This document shows, in pieces, positions 28,725-36,797 of a stretch of DNA of 45,858 bases (position 1 is the stretch's first letter; each line of letters starts with the position of its first letter). Origin of the DNA: Gammaproteobacteria bacterium. GTDB lineage: Bacteria > Pseudomonadota > Gammaproteobacteria > UBA9339. The stretch covers positions 1 through 45,858 of the forward strand of contig JAMCWR010000056.1 in the NCBI GenBank assembly GCA_023480665.1. Reading direction: 5' to 3'. Below the pieces are notes generated by a model that made no database searches, had not been told where the DNA came from, and saw nothing but the letters and a program-made list of their open reading frames with translations. The position numbers and the translations under genes were made by a program.

Positions 28725-29817
28725 ATGGCAACATTACTTCCCAACCAGGAATCCAATCTATCCATACTTTTTCTGTAATATGGTAGTCAAGGTTTTCGTC
28801 ATCTTCATTAAAAAACTCACTAGCTAAAATGCGTTTTTCACTTGGGAGACGGACAATTAAATCTACAGTAGAGCCTTTGTAAATAACCTGCTCAATGGTA
28901 CCAGGCAACATTTCTTTTGTTTCTTCAGGGGTAATTTCATTTTCCCCCCAAACAGCGACATCTTCTGGCCGTACAATAATGTGTGCGCGTTGTTTTACTG
29001 AGAAGTTTCGTTTGTTGGTGAGAATAAATTTTTTGCCTTCAATTAAAACAGCAACTTTATTGCCACGCACATCTTGAATTTCTGAATCAAAAATATTGGT
29101 TTCGCCAATGAATTTAGCTACATATAAACTATTTGGTTCTTCATAGATATCTTTTGGGGTGCCGATTTGCTCTACATAGCCTTCGGTCATAATAGCTACG
29201 CGATCTGACATTGATAATGCCTCTTCTTGGTCGTGAGTAACAAAAATAAAGGTAATGCCAAGGCGACGCTGTAGCTGTTTAAGTTCAATACGCATGCTTT
29301 TACGCAAATTATGGTCAAGTGCGCTTAGTGGCTCATCTAATAGCAACACTACTGGTTCGTTAACTACAGCGCGAGCAATCGCAACTCGTTGCTGTTGGCC
29401 ACCGCTAAGTTGATTTGGTTTGCGTTTTGCGTGTTGTTCGAGCTTTACCATTCTCAATACTTCTGCCACTCTTTTTTCAATTTCAGCTTCAGGGACTTTT
29501 TTGCAACGCAGGCCAAAAGCCACATTATCAAAAACAGTCATATGTGGAAATAGAGCGTAGCTTTGAAAAACCATATTTAGGTGGCGCTCTTCAGGAGGGA
29601 GCTTTGTAACATCTTTTCCGTTAATATAAACCGTACCGGTATCTGGTGTTTCAAAACCTGAAATAATTCTTAGTAAAGTAGTTTTGCCACAGCCAGAAGG
29701 ACCAAGCAGGGTAAGAAACTCTCCGTTTTTTATACTGAGATTGGTTTCGTGTAGGGCTTGATAGCTGCCAAATTGTTTCGAAACCCCTCTTAATTCAACT
29801 ATTATTTCATCGTTCAT
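28699..29817 (-). CDS. potA: Spermidine/putrescine ABC transporter ATP-binding protein
   Basis: The 372-residue protein has the ABC ATPase core: Walker A GPSGCGKTTLL (about residues 38-48), the Q-loop FQSYALFPHMTVFDNVAFGL, signature LSGGQQQRVAIARA, Walker B VVLLLDEPLSALD and switch FVTHDQEEALSMSDR. A C-terminal TOBE-type regulatory domain (about 270-365) contains IIVRPEDVAVWG. It energises polyamine import through PotBC. As first gene of the operon it is divergent from glk; the 187-base space between them should hold both promoters. Confidence 0.95.
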   Translation of the reverse strand: MNDEIIVELRGVSKQFGSYQALHETNLSIKNGEFLTLLGPSGCGKTTLLRIISGFETPDTGTVYINGKDVTKLPPEERHLNMVFQSYALFPHMTVFDNVAFGLRCKKVPEAEIEKRVAEVLRMVKLEQHAKRKPNQLSGGQQQRVAIARAVVNEPVVLLLDEPLSALDHNLRKSMRIELKQLQRRLGITFIFVTHDQEEALSMSDRVAIMTEGYVEQIGTPKDIYEEPNSLYVAKFIGETNIFDSEIQDVRGNKVAVLIEGKKFILTNKRNFSVKQRAHIIVRPEDVAVWGENEITPEETKEMLPGTIEQVIYKGSTVDLIVRLPSEKRILASEFFNEDDENLDYHITEKVWIDWIPGWEVMLPYEEQTESV

Positions 29818-30004
29818 TTTTGTTGATCATAGCAAATGGTTTTCAAGTGTGTGATTATGAGAAAAATATTTTTCTTTGTCTACACTTTTTGTTAACAAGT
29901 ATTCGCATTTTAAACTTAGAAATGTATAATGGCCATCTCAAAAATTTTACATCTGTGTATTAAGCCACAGATCATTCATTAATATTTTAATCCGGGGATA
30001 AGCA

Positions 30005-31021
30005 ATGATGGTGTTGTCTGGTGATATTGGCGGAACGAGCACGCGGTTGCTGCTTGCTGAGTTTGGTGATAATGACAAACTAAAGGTTGTTAAAATTGGT
30101 CATTATAGTAATAGCGACTTTGCAAGTTTTTATAGCATAGTAGATACATTTTTTACCGAAGCAAATATTAGTTCACAGCAAATCTCAAGCGCATGCTTTG
30201 GTGTGGCTGGCCCTATTGTGAACGGGATTGTTAAATTTACTAACTTACCATGGGTAATTAGGTTAAATGAGACCAAAGAAAAACTAAAACTTGAAGTTTT
30301 ATACCTAATAAATGATTTTGAGGCTATTGGTTATGGGATTGAAACACTAACACCAGAAGATTTTTTTATGGTGCAGCAGGGCAAGGCGCGAGAAAACTCA
30401 GTTAGAGCTTTTATTGGGGCTGGTACGGGTCTTGGGATTGGTTTTATGACCCGTACAAATGGGTCATATGTGGTTTATCCAACTGAAGGCGGGCATGTGG
30501 ATTTTGCGCCAACTGATGATACTCAGGTTGATTTACTGCGATATATGCGTAAAAAATATCACCGCGTATCGTTTGAGCGAGTACTTTCGGGGCCAGGGCT
30601 AGTGCATATTTATCATTTTGTACGTGATAATAAAATATTTGGCGAAGATGAAAATCCTGAATTACGGTTTTTAATCGAAGGTGACCAAAATATCGATATT
30701 GCGGCAACAGTTGCAAAGTACGCGATTAAGCATGGCGATATTTTGGCGCAACGCGCCTTAGATATTTTTATGCGGATTTATGGGGCTGCTGTTGGAAATT
30801 TGGCTTTAACTACTCTGCCATACGCCGGTTTATATATAGTAGGAGGAATTGCACCAAAGCTGCTGGAACAAATCAAAGGCAAGGTATTTATGGATATGTA
30901 TTACGACAAGGGTAGAATGGCGAACTTAATAAAAGATATTCCCCTTAATATTGTTCTAAATACTGACGTAGGTTTGCAAGGCGCAGCAATTTATGCGTAC
31001 CGAAAGCAACAACAACACTAG
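30005..31021 (+). CDS. glk: Glucokinase
   Basis: The 338-residue protein is a bacterial Glk of the ROK/ASKHA fold. The phosphate-1 motif is LSGDIGGTSTRLLLAEF (residues 4-20), followed by ACFGVAGPIVNG, LPWVI, LINDFEAIGYGI (catalytic Asp in NDFEA), FIGAGTGLGIGFM, PTEGGHVDFAP and VGGIAPKLLEQIKG. It phosphorylates glucose to glucose-6-phosphate with ATP in the cytoplasm. A GGGGA ribosome-binding site precedes tandem ATG codons at 30005 and 30008, and either could start. TATAAT at 29925-29930 is a possible -10 element. It overlaps the next gene by 29 bases. pfkA lies nearby on the other strand, so two upper-glycolysis genes sit close together. Confidence 0.92.
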   Translation: MMVLSGDIGGTSTRLLLAEFGDNDKLKVVKIGHYSNSDFASFYSIVDTFFTEANISSQQISSACFGVAGPIVNGIVKFTNLPWVIRLNETKEKLKLEVLYLINDFEAIGYGIETLTPEDFFMVQQGKARENSVRAFIGAGTGLGIGFMTRTNGSYVVYPTEGGHVDFAPTDDTQVDLLRYMRKKYHRVSFERVLSGPGLVHIYHFVRDNKIFGEDENPELRFLIEGDQNIDIAATVAKYAIKHGDILAQRALDIFMRIYGAAVGNLALTTLPYAGLYIVGGIAPKLLEQIKGKVFMDMYYDKGRMANLIKDIPLNIVLNTDVGLQGAAIYAYRKQQQH

Positions 31022-32909
31022 CCTAAAATTTTTTATTGCTTTTTTTATTGCTGTAGTTACTTTCAGCTCAGTTTCTGTTCCATACGCGCTCGGCATTGAT
31101 CCGCCCTGGATGTTTGCCAATAATTTTTTACATTTGGATCAGCGAATTGGCACTGTTTGTTTTACATCATTTGGGCCGCTTGGGTTTTTGCTCTGGACCA
31201 CGCCGACTGCAGATAATATTTTAATCGCGAGTATTTTTTGGCTGTTAATACGATTTTTTTTAGCATTTACCTCCATTGAATTAGTATTTAAGCTCAATAA
31301 AGAAGCTAGTATTGGCAAGTTAATTTTTAGAAGTATTTTGATATTTCTAATTTTAATTATGATCCCCGCAGTTTTTGGCTATCTTGCAATATTTTTTAGT
31401 GTAATAAGTTTATTGTTATTGCATTGTCTTGAACCAACGAAAAATCGATATTTGCTCTATGCAGCTTTTTTTGCATTAATCAATTTATTAATTTGCCCAA
31501 CATATTCAACATTACCTTTTTCAGCTTTATTTACCTATCTAGTTATTTTTAGCATTAACGAAAAGTCGCTAAAACAGTTTATTCGAGTAGTTTTTTTTGG
31601 GGTAATTTCTTATTTAGCGCTTTGGTTGATCATTAACCACAGCTTAATTAGTATAGTGAAATTTTTAATAGTAAATTTTAATCTGATTATTGGTTGCCAA
31701 GTAGCGGCATCGCTTAATCCAGCTAATAATTGGTTAGACATTGGGGTTGTTTTTGTAGCTTTTTCTGCGGTTTTTTTGGTGTTTCGAAACCGAAATTTTT
31801 TTGCTGTGAATGGCCAGCTTACGCCAGCACTATTTTTATTACCATTTTTTATTGCATTTAAATATGCCTATGCTCGGGAAGATACTCATTTATTTTTTAT
31901 GTTCTATTTTTTAGCTACAACATTTTGCTATTTTTTGGTGATAGCAAGCTCTAATAAAAAAATTTTAGTATTACTTATAATTGGTCTTGCAGCGCTATTT
32001 TTTAGCTTAAAGAATCAGTTTGCAGTCGGATATAAAAATAATTTTCTTGTGTTAAATACCCAAGGCCTAACAAACATTAAAACTAAAATTTTTCAATATC
32101 CGGAGTACAAAGATAGCTTGTTGAGGCTTTCAGCTAAGAATCTCAAACAAGGAAAAATGCCAAAGATAGTATTGGAAAAAGTCGGCAATAGTTCCGTTGA
32201 TATTTATCCAGAAGATGTTTCTTTAATAGTCGCTAATTTTTTAAATTGGCAGCCACGGCCATTAGCTCAATCGCTTTTAATTACCACTGCATATCTTGAT
32301 CAGTTGAATGCTACGCATTTTGCTGATAGTGATAAAGCGCCAAGTTTTATAATTTGGGCCCCACTAAAGCTTAATTCCGGGTTATTTAGGGTTGATGGCG
32401 ATGGAAGATACCTTTTGAGTGAGGCGCCGGCAACTATTTACCAGATTTTAAAATGGTATAAGGTGGAATTATTAATTCCACCATTTGCAGTTTTAAAACG
32501 CACTAAGACGCCACAAGTTCTGTCGCCAAAAATACTAAAGTCAGAAGAGATTGCTTGGAACGCCTGGGTTAAGGTCCCGGAAGGTTACTCGGGGATTTTG
32601 CGTGCGCATGTTTTTCCAGAAGAAACTTGGTTTGAGAAAATTAAAATAATATTGTATAAACAAGATAGTTTGTGGGTGGATTATAAATTGATAGATGGTT
32701 CAGTAATTAGCCATCGATTTGTAACGAGTACTGCGGCGCAGGGTATTTGGGTGAGTCCTGCAATTGCAACTTTCCCAGAAATTTTTACCCGCAAACTCAA
32801 TGTTCTTGCAATTCGTTTCCAGCATTCTACGGATGATTTTTTTGTTGACAAGATAAAAATCACTTGGGAGCAAATTAATTTTCGAAAAACTAATCCCCGT
32901 TCTAACTAG
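30993..32909 (+). CDS. Polytopic membrane protein with soluble C-terminal domain, possible GT-C-like
   Basis: I do not recognise the family of this 638-residue protein with confidence. About ten hydrophobic helices cover residues 10-345, including a first one just after the start. The rest (about 360-638) is mostly soluble and rich in beta-type sequence. An early loop has DPPWMFANNFLHLDQRI followed by TSFGPLGFLLWT, resembling a D/Y-GPL loop seen in GT-C-like proteins. Near residue 295 it has YAREDTHLFFMFYF, an R-x-D-x-x-H element shared in form with the protein at 1434-3974. The start lies inside glk (29-base overlap), suggesting translational coupling. It converges on pfkA with an 8-base overlap of coding ends. 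A sugar-linked membrane function is inferred. Confidence 0.5.
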   Translation: MRTESNNNTSLKFFIAFFIAVVTFSSVSVPYALGIDPPWMFANNFLHLDQRIGTVCFTSFGPLGFLLWTTPTADNILIASIFWLLIRFFLAFTSIELVFKLNKEASIGKLIFRSILIFLILIMIPAVFGYLAIFFSVISLLLLHCLEPTKNRYLLYAAFFALINLLICPTYSTLPFSALFTYLVIFSINEKSLKQFIRVVFFGVISYLALWLIINHSLISIVKFLIVNFNLIIGCQVAASLNPANNWLDIGVVFVAFSAVFLVFRNRNFFAVNGQLTPALFLLPFFIAFKYAYAREDTHLFFMFYFLATTFCYFLVIASSNKKILVLLIIGLAALFFSLKNQFAVGYKNNFLVLNTQGLTNIKTKIFQYPEYKDSLLRLSAKNLKQGKMPKIVLEKVGNSSVDIYPEDVSLIVANFLNWQPRPLAQSLLITTAYLDQLNATHFADSDKAPSFIIWAPLKLNSGLFRVDGDGRYLLSEAPATIYQILKWYKVELLIPPFAVLKRTKTPQVLSPKILKSEEIAWNAWVKVPEGYSGILRAHVFPEETWFEKIKIILYKQDSLWVDYKLIDGSVISHRFVTSTAAQGIWVSPAIATFPEIFTRKLNVLAIRFQHSTDDFFVDKIKITWEQINFRKTNPRSN

Positions 32910-33903
32910 CAAGAATTTGTGTTAGCTTGATTATTGACTCATCAGTTAAGCGTCGTGATGGTTGGTTTGGATTAGGGAAGGGTGCTAGTACATATTTACC
33001 ATCTTGCATTGCTGTCATGCAACGTGATTTACCTGATAACAATCCTTCAACAGCCATGTTTCCCATAATTGAACCAGCAGACCGATCGAGGAGGGTTGGC
33101 GAACCACCGCGTTGAATATGGCCTAAAATACAAACTCGATACTCAAACCCTGGGGTAATTAATTTTAGAGCTTGCGCCATACCAAAACTTCGTCCAGGGG
33201 AGTCTGCCTCTGCAACTACAATAATTAAACTCTGTTTTTTTCTTCTCGGGGAAATTATTTTTTTAGCTAGCTCAGGAATTGAAGTTGGGAATTCTGGCGT
33301 GATAACAAATTCTGCTCCGCCTGCGAGGCCCACATCAGCAGCTAAGAAGCCTGAATTTCTGCCCATGGTTTCAACTAAAAAATATAGACTATTACTTGTT
33401 GCGGTGTCGCGAATCTTGTCAATTGCTTGTAATGCGGTATTGCGCGCTGTATCAAAGCCGATTGTATATTCAGTGCCTACGATATCGTTATCAATTGTAC
33501 CAGGGATACCAATAGTTTTTGGTCCGCCTTCTTCCTCAAGTATGGCGGCACCGCGATACGTACCATCTCCGCCAATCGCAACCATATATTCAATTTTTTC
33601 TTGAGCCAAAAATTTTCGGCATTTATCGCGAACTTCTTTTTTTAAAAATTCATGAGAGCGATTTGATCTGATAATAGTGCCGCCGCGTTGAATGCAATTT
33701 GCTACGCTATGCGGTTCCATAGTAAAAATTTTTTCATCGACCAATCCTTGATATCCATCGTGACAAGCGTAAACCTTAAAACCGTGATAATGACCTGATC
33801 GAACAACTGCGCGAATTACAGCATTCATTCCTGGCGAGTCACCACCAGAAGTTAGTAAAAGAAGATTTTTTTGATCTTGATGAGATTTTGTAGGCATTGG
33901 CAA
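32902..33903 (-). CDS. pfkA: ATP-dependent 6-phosphofructokinase
   Basis: The 333-residue protein has LLLTSGGDSPGMNAVIRAVV at the start and the substrate-binding PGTIDNDIVGTEYTIGFDTA with its catalytic Asp (about residues 130-149). It also has VETMGRNSGFLA and LGHIQRGGSPT. In IGGDGTYRGA the Gly after GGD, together with Gly (not Lys) in PGTIDND, points to the ATP-using rather than pyrophosphate-using type. It converts fructose-6-phosphate to fructose-1,6-bisphosphate. Length is close to the usual 320. Its stop overlaps the end of the converging membrane-protein gene by 8 bases. Confidence 0.95.
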   Translation of the reverse strand: MPMPTKSHQDQKNLLLLTSGGDSPGMNAVIRAVVRSGHYHGFKVYACHDGYQGLVDEKIFTMEPHSVANCIQRGGTIIRSNRSHEFLKKEVRDKCRKFLAQEKIEYMVAIGGDGTYRGAAILEEEGGPKTIGIPGTIDNDIVGTEYTIGFDTARNTALQAIDKIRDTATSNSLYFLVETMGRNSGFLAADVGLAGGAEFVITPEFPTSIPELAKKIISPRRKKQSLIIVVAEADSPGRSFGMAQALKLITPGFEYRVCILGHIQRGGSPTLLDRSAGSIMGNMAVEGLLSGKSRCMTAMQDGKYVLAPFPNPNQPSRRLTDESIIKLTQILAS

Positions 33904-33980
33904 TTCCCTTGTCTTAAAAACATGTAAAAATAATTATAAATATAATCAATATGTTATAAAATAAACATAAAGTAATTTAT

Positions 33981-34057
<77 letters not shown>

Positions 34058-34139
34058 AAACGCAATTTTATCTTACTGTTTTTAATGAAAAATGCAATAT
34101 GTAATCCAAGGCAAGTGATGATTTGACTCTGCGCCCACA

Positions 34140-34742
34140 CTAGTTACTTGCTGGTAAAAACGGTCGTGTTACGCTCAATTCTTTTGACACAGGGTAGCAG
34201 CCAATAATTATATAGGCATTTCTAGTGTCTAATTTTCCTGTAGCTTTTGGTTCCATTGGATCTGCTTTTGCTTGGAAAGTGTATTTATCAACAGCTGTTT
34301 TTGGCCAAAAACCATTTTTGTGATTTTCTGCGGTATCTAGAAATTGGTCGTGCATTAGCAAATGATACGAGCCATGAAGTTTTTGTGCTCCTGAGCCAAT
34401 TAAATATGCGTCTGAAGTTTCCATAAGAAAATATTGCGGTTTTGGCATGCGATCAGAAATGTAATTGCATTGTAAGTATAGATATTCATTTGCTGCAAGT
34501 TTGTCTAAATTGCAGAATTGGCAGAACGATCCTGCGCATACACTGTATGGTTTGGAGCTAGGGAGTACGCAGGCGCCATCGTTAGCTTCATTACTATTTA
34601 ATGTATTAATATCTATATTTATTGTGCCGCAATTGCCAGTATTGTCGCAGTATTTTGCTTTTGAAAAATTTGCTGTTGTTGCGTTAGCATTTGCAATAAA
34701 TGCAAACAACATAGTCATTATTATTAAATTAATTTTCTTCAT
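34140..34742 (-). CDS. Exported cysteine-containing protein of unknown function
   Basis: The 200-residue protein has a clear signal peptide (MKKINLIIMTMLFAFIANANA, cleavage near residue 21). The mature part has eight cysteines, an even number that suits disulfides in the periplasm or outside the cell. CQFCNL is a C-x-x-C pair but lacks a thioredoxin context. Shared elements with the preceding gene product are an early C-D-N...C pair, the Y-x-x-C region, LLMHDQF (there ILFHNDF), YTFQA (there YFQA) and a late CYP (there CFP). This suggests diverged paralogues. GGAG lies 6 bases before the ATG. It is the second gene of a two-gene unit (29-base gap). Confidence 0.6.
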   Translation of the reverse strand: MKKINLIIMTMLFAFIANANATTANFSKAKYCDNTGNCGTINIDINTLNSNEANDGACVLPSSKPYSVCAGSFCQFCNLDKLAANEYLYLQCNYISDRMPKPQYFLMETSDAYLIGSGAQKLHGSYHLLMHDQFLDTAENHKNGFWPKTAVDKYTFQAKADPMEPKATGKLDTRNAYIIIGCYPVSKELSVTRPFLPASN

Positions 34743-34771
34743 TTATTTCTCCGATAGCTTATATTTAATTT

Positions 34772-35329
34772 TTAACCGAACATCCCTTTGAGAGGTTGGC
34801 GATTTTCACCTTTTCCGGGAAAGCATTGCACGCTGCCTTTTGGTTCTGAAATAAAATCAATGCGGCTATCGTCGCAAGTCTTGCCGTATTTCGTATTATC
34901 CTCGACCGCCTGAAAATAAACTGTATTAAACTCACTTAATTGATGAAATGCATCTGCATAATTATTGTCGTCGGCAGTAAAATCATTATGAAATAAGATA
35001 TAGCCAGTCATGCCGCTAGCAAAATATGAAAAACCTTTCATTAACGAACAATGGTTTCGCATCATTACAAATTTTGCCCCATCCTGCGCTACGCAATACA
35101 TAGTGGCATATTGAGTTTTATCCGGATTACGCCTGTCTAGAACAGATAAGTTTTTAAGAGAGCAGGTTTGATTTTGGTTATCGCACTCAACCACCGGGTC
35201 GGCATTAGCTGCGAGGCTGCGTAGAGGCAAAAACGCTACAGAAGATAATAAAACTGCGCAAATTAAATTTAAAGCCGTGCGTAATTTTATACGCCGCGGC
35301 AAGGTGAAAAATATGCTTCTTATTTTCAT
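34772..35329 (-). CDS. Exported cysteine-containing protein of unknown function, probable paralogue of its neighbour
   Basis: The 185-residue protein has a long basic N-region followed by a hydrophobic core (LNLICAVLLSSVAFLPL) and likely cleavage near RSLAANA (about residue 42), so it should be exported by Sec. The mature region has six cysteines (ECDNQNQTC, MYCV, NHCS, KTCDD, QCFPG). The spacing of its conserved elements follows the 34140-34742 protein. A GAGGAAAG ribosome-binding site is well placed. It ends with a basic, glycine-containing tail (KGENRQPLKGMFG). I cannot assign a function; a secreted effector, adhesin or inhibitor are all open. Confidence 0.6.
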   Translation of the reverse strand: MKIRSIFFTLPRRIKLRTALNLICAVLLSSVAFLPLRSLAANADPVVECDNQNQTCSLKNLSVLDRRNPDKTQYATMYCVAQDGAKFVMMRNHCSLMKGFSYFASGMTGYILFHNDFTADDNNYADAFHQLSEFNTVYFQAVEDNTKYGKTCDDSRIDFISEPKGSVQCFPGKGENRQPLKGMFG

Positions 35330-35598
35330 ATTATACTTTCCTCGTTATGGGTTATTAAAATGCCCGGGTTACTGATGCACCATTATTTACGCTAGCAGTA
35401 AAAAGCGATATCCGTTTTTATTACGGATGTTTTTCCGGGGCGGGTTTACTATAAAATATAATAAAAGGTTTTGTTTAGTTCTAATTGCCCAAGCTTACCA
35501 TGTTTAGAAAGGCGATTATGGTTTAATTATAAAAATATTTATAATTTTGCGCAATATTAGCTGCATAAATCTGCACAAAATATAATAGAGGTATCGTT
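35330..35598. other. Intergenic region between divergent exported-protein genes and the biosynthetic cluster
   Basis: A hairpin (ATCCGT 35410-35415 with ACGGAT 35423-35428) is followed by GTTTTTCC. TATAAT occurs at 35457-35462 and at 35581-35586, but neither has a convincing -35; the second would overlap the ribosome-binding site of the prenyltransferase gene. The promoter of the cluster is presumably here. No small gene is seen. Confidence 0.35.
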
Positions 35599-36450
35599 AT
35601 GCGTGTTGAAGGCATTATTAAATACTATAATTTTAAGGAAATGTTTAATATAGGTAGTAGCGTACCTTTGAAAGTATTCGAAGATTTTTTACTTGGTAAT
35701 GTAAACTGGACTAATCTCGAATGTTCAAATAATTATAATAATGGAACCGTTTTTTCACAACGTTTTAATTTATGGTTTTACTCTACCAAAAACCGGCAGA
35801 ATATTAAAAAAAACATATCTGATATTTTGTCATTTTTCGATCAAATGGAATCTTCTTGCTCTATTAAGTTCGATTATAGTTTGCTGAATTATGTTTTAAG
35901 AAGGTTTGATTTTGATGAAATTTATAGCGTGACATGTGGTGTAGATTTTAGGCCATGTTTAGAAGAATCTAAGATGAAAATCTGGTTTATTACAAAAAAA
36001 CATACAAAAAAAATATTTGATATTATTATGATACATGGAGCGTTTGATGAAACAATGGAGCTTTGTAAAGCAGTTAAACCTATAAGCAATACTCTAAATC
36101 TTTTTGGTTTGGAATTATCTTTTTCTGGTACAACCCGTTTTAAAATTTATCCATATTTCTCGCAAAAAAAATTTGCAATTCTCAAAGATTTTTTTCATGC
36201 CCAAACCTTTTCTTTGATCAAAAAATGCAGATGGATATGGATAACTTTTGATAAGGAACTAAATAAAATTATTCATTTTGCGCCAAAGAATATTGATAAA
36301 TTTCTTAAGCTGGCAAGCATTAAGAAAATTTCTTTGATAAACCAAAAATATAAATGCTATGGGTACAAAATTTTTATTATTTCTTTTTTGGAGAAAGAAA
36401 TACAACGAAAAAACTTTAAAAAAATAAATTTATATTGTTTTGATTGTTAA
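35599..36450 (+). CDS. Peptide prenyltransferase, LynF/PagF/TruF (cyanobactin) family
   Basis: The 283-residue protein matches the cyanobactin ABBA-barrel prenyltransferases along its length as I recall PagF. Matches are PLKVFEDFLLG, SIKFDYSLLNYVL, the strand GVDFRPCLEESKMKIWF (PagF: GIDLRDNLAESSLKMHI), LFGLELSFSGTTRFKIY (PagF: LIGFDFYFNGKSEIEIY) and the closing KKINLYCF (family: N-I-R/N-L-Y-Y). Glu41 occupies the place of PagF Glu51, thought to engage the acceptor hydroxyl. Known members attach dimethylallyl or geranyl groups to Tyr, Ser/Thr, Trp, His or Arg of ribosomal peptides. Here no cyanobactin protease or heterocyclase is nearby; the gene precedes a leader-like small gene and an NRPS. 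AGAGG lies before the ATG. The substrate is unknown. Confidence 0.82.
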   Translation: MRVEGIIKYYNFKEMFNIGSSVPLKVFEDFLLGNVNWTNLECSNNYNNGTVFSQRFNLWFYSTKNRQNIKKNISDILSFFDQMESSCSIKFDYSLLNYVLRRFDFDEIYSVTCGVDFRPCLEESKMKIWFITKKHTKKIFDIIMIHGAFDETMELCKAVKPISNTLNLFGLELSFSGTTRFKIYPYFSQKKFAILKDFFHAQTFSLIKKCRWIWITFDKELNKIIHFAPKNIDKFLKLASIKKISLINQKYKCYGYKIFIISFLEKEIQRKNFKKINLYCFDC

Positions 36451-36485
36451 TTTAATAATGCATCTTAATTTAATGTGAGGTTGAT

Positions 36486-36674
36486 ATGGTTTCGATACGC
36501 AAAGATAATAAATCAAGCGAACTCAAGCGATTTCTTAATAAAATAAATCGAGATAGTAAATTTAGAAAGATGATCCAAAGTCGGATAAATGATTCTAAAG
36601 TTAATGCGTTAAGACAGATTTTAGAGGATTTTGGATTTAAGCTTACTAAAAATGAATTTAAAGAAATTCTTTAG
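36486..36674 (+). CDS. Nif11-leader-like 62-residue protein without a core peptide
   Basis: The sequence SSELKRFLNKINRD then KFRKMIQ and ILEDFGFKLTKNEFKEIL follows the Nif11-like leader pattern (L-x-x-F-L-x-K-x-x-x-D-x-x-[LF]-R-x-x-[LI], then A/L-x-x-x-G-[FY]-x-[LF]-[ST]-x-x-E/[FL]). In RiPP systems such leaders precede a Gly-Gly-type cleavage site and a core. Here the protein stops exactly where a leader would end, with no Gly-Gly, Cys, Trp, Tyr or His. It is basic, whereas such leaders are usually acidic. GTGAGG is a good ribosome-binding site, 35 bases after the prenyltransferase gene, so the two are coupled. Alternatives: a free-standing recognition factor, a decayed precursor, or an unrelated helical protein. 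Confidence 0.5.
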   Translation: MVSIRKDNKSSELKRFLNKINRDSKFRKMIQSRINDSKVNALRQILEDFGFKLTKNEFKEIL

Positions 36675-36676
36675 GG

Positions 36677-36699
36677 TTGCCCAATTTTTTAATTGGCAA
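36677..36699 (+). terminator. Hairpin just after the leader-like gene
   Basis: TTGCC-C-AATT (36677-36686) pairs with AATTGGCAA (36691-36699) through nine pairs with one bulged C and a TTTT loop, beginning 2 bases after the stop. No U-run follows, so it may be an attenuator or mRNA-stabilising stem that sets the ratio of upstream to downstream products. Confidence 0.35.
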
Positions 36700-36797
36700 T
36701 GAATTGATTTCTGATTATGTGGTTCGTAGCTGATATGATTTTGTGCTAATTGCTAGGAATATGGGTAAATCGCATAAGTAAAATAGCAGAGTGTTCT

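Noticed and set aside
34465..34791. Plus-strand open frame of 108 codons over the exported-protein genes
   Set aside because: It overlaps two genes with good signal peptides and ribosome-binding sites on the other strand, and lacks its own.
35581..35586. TATAAT just before the prenyltransferase gene as its promoter
   Set aside because: It abuts the ribosome-binding site and lies 13 bases from the ATG, with no -35; it would give an almost leaderless mRNA that lacks the AGAGG site.
36717..36749. Ten-codon frame starting MWFVADMIL in the gap after the leader-like gene, considered as a precursor peptide
   Set aside because: No ribosome-binding site, no leader and very short; open frames of this size are expected by chance.
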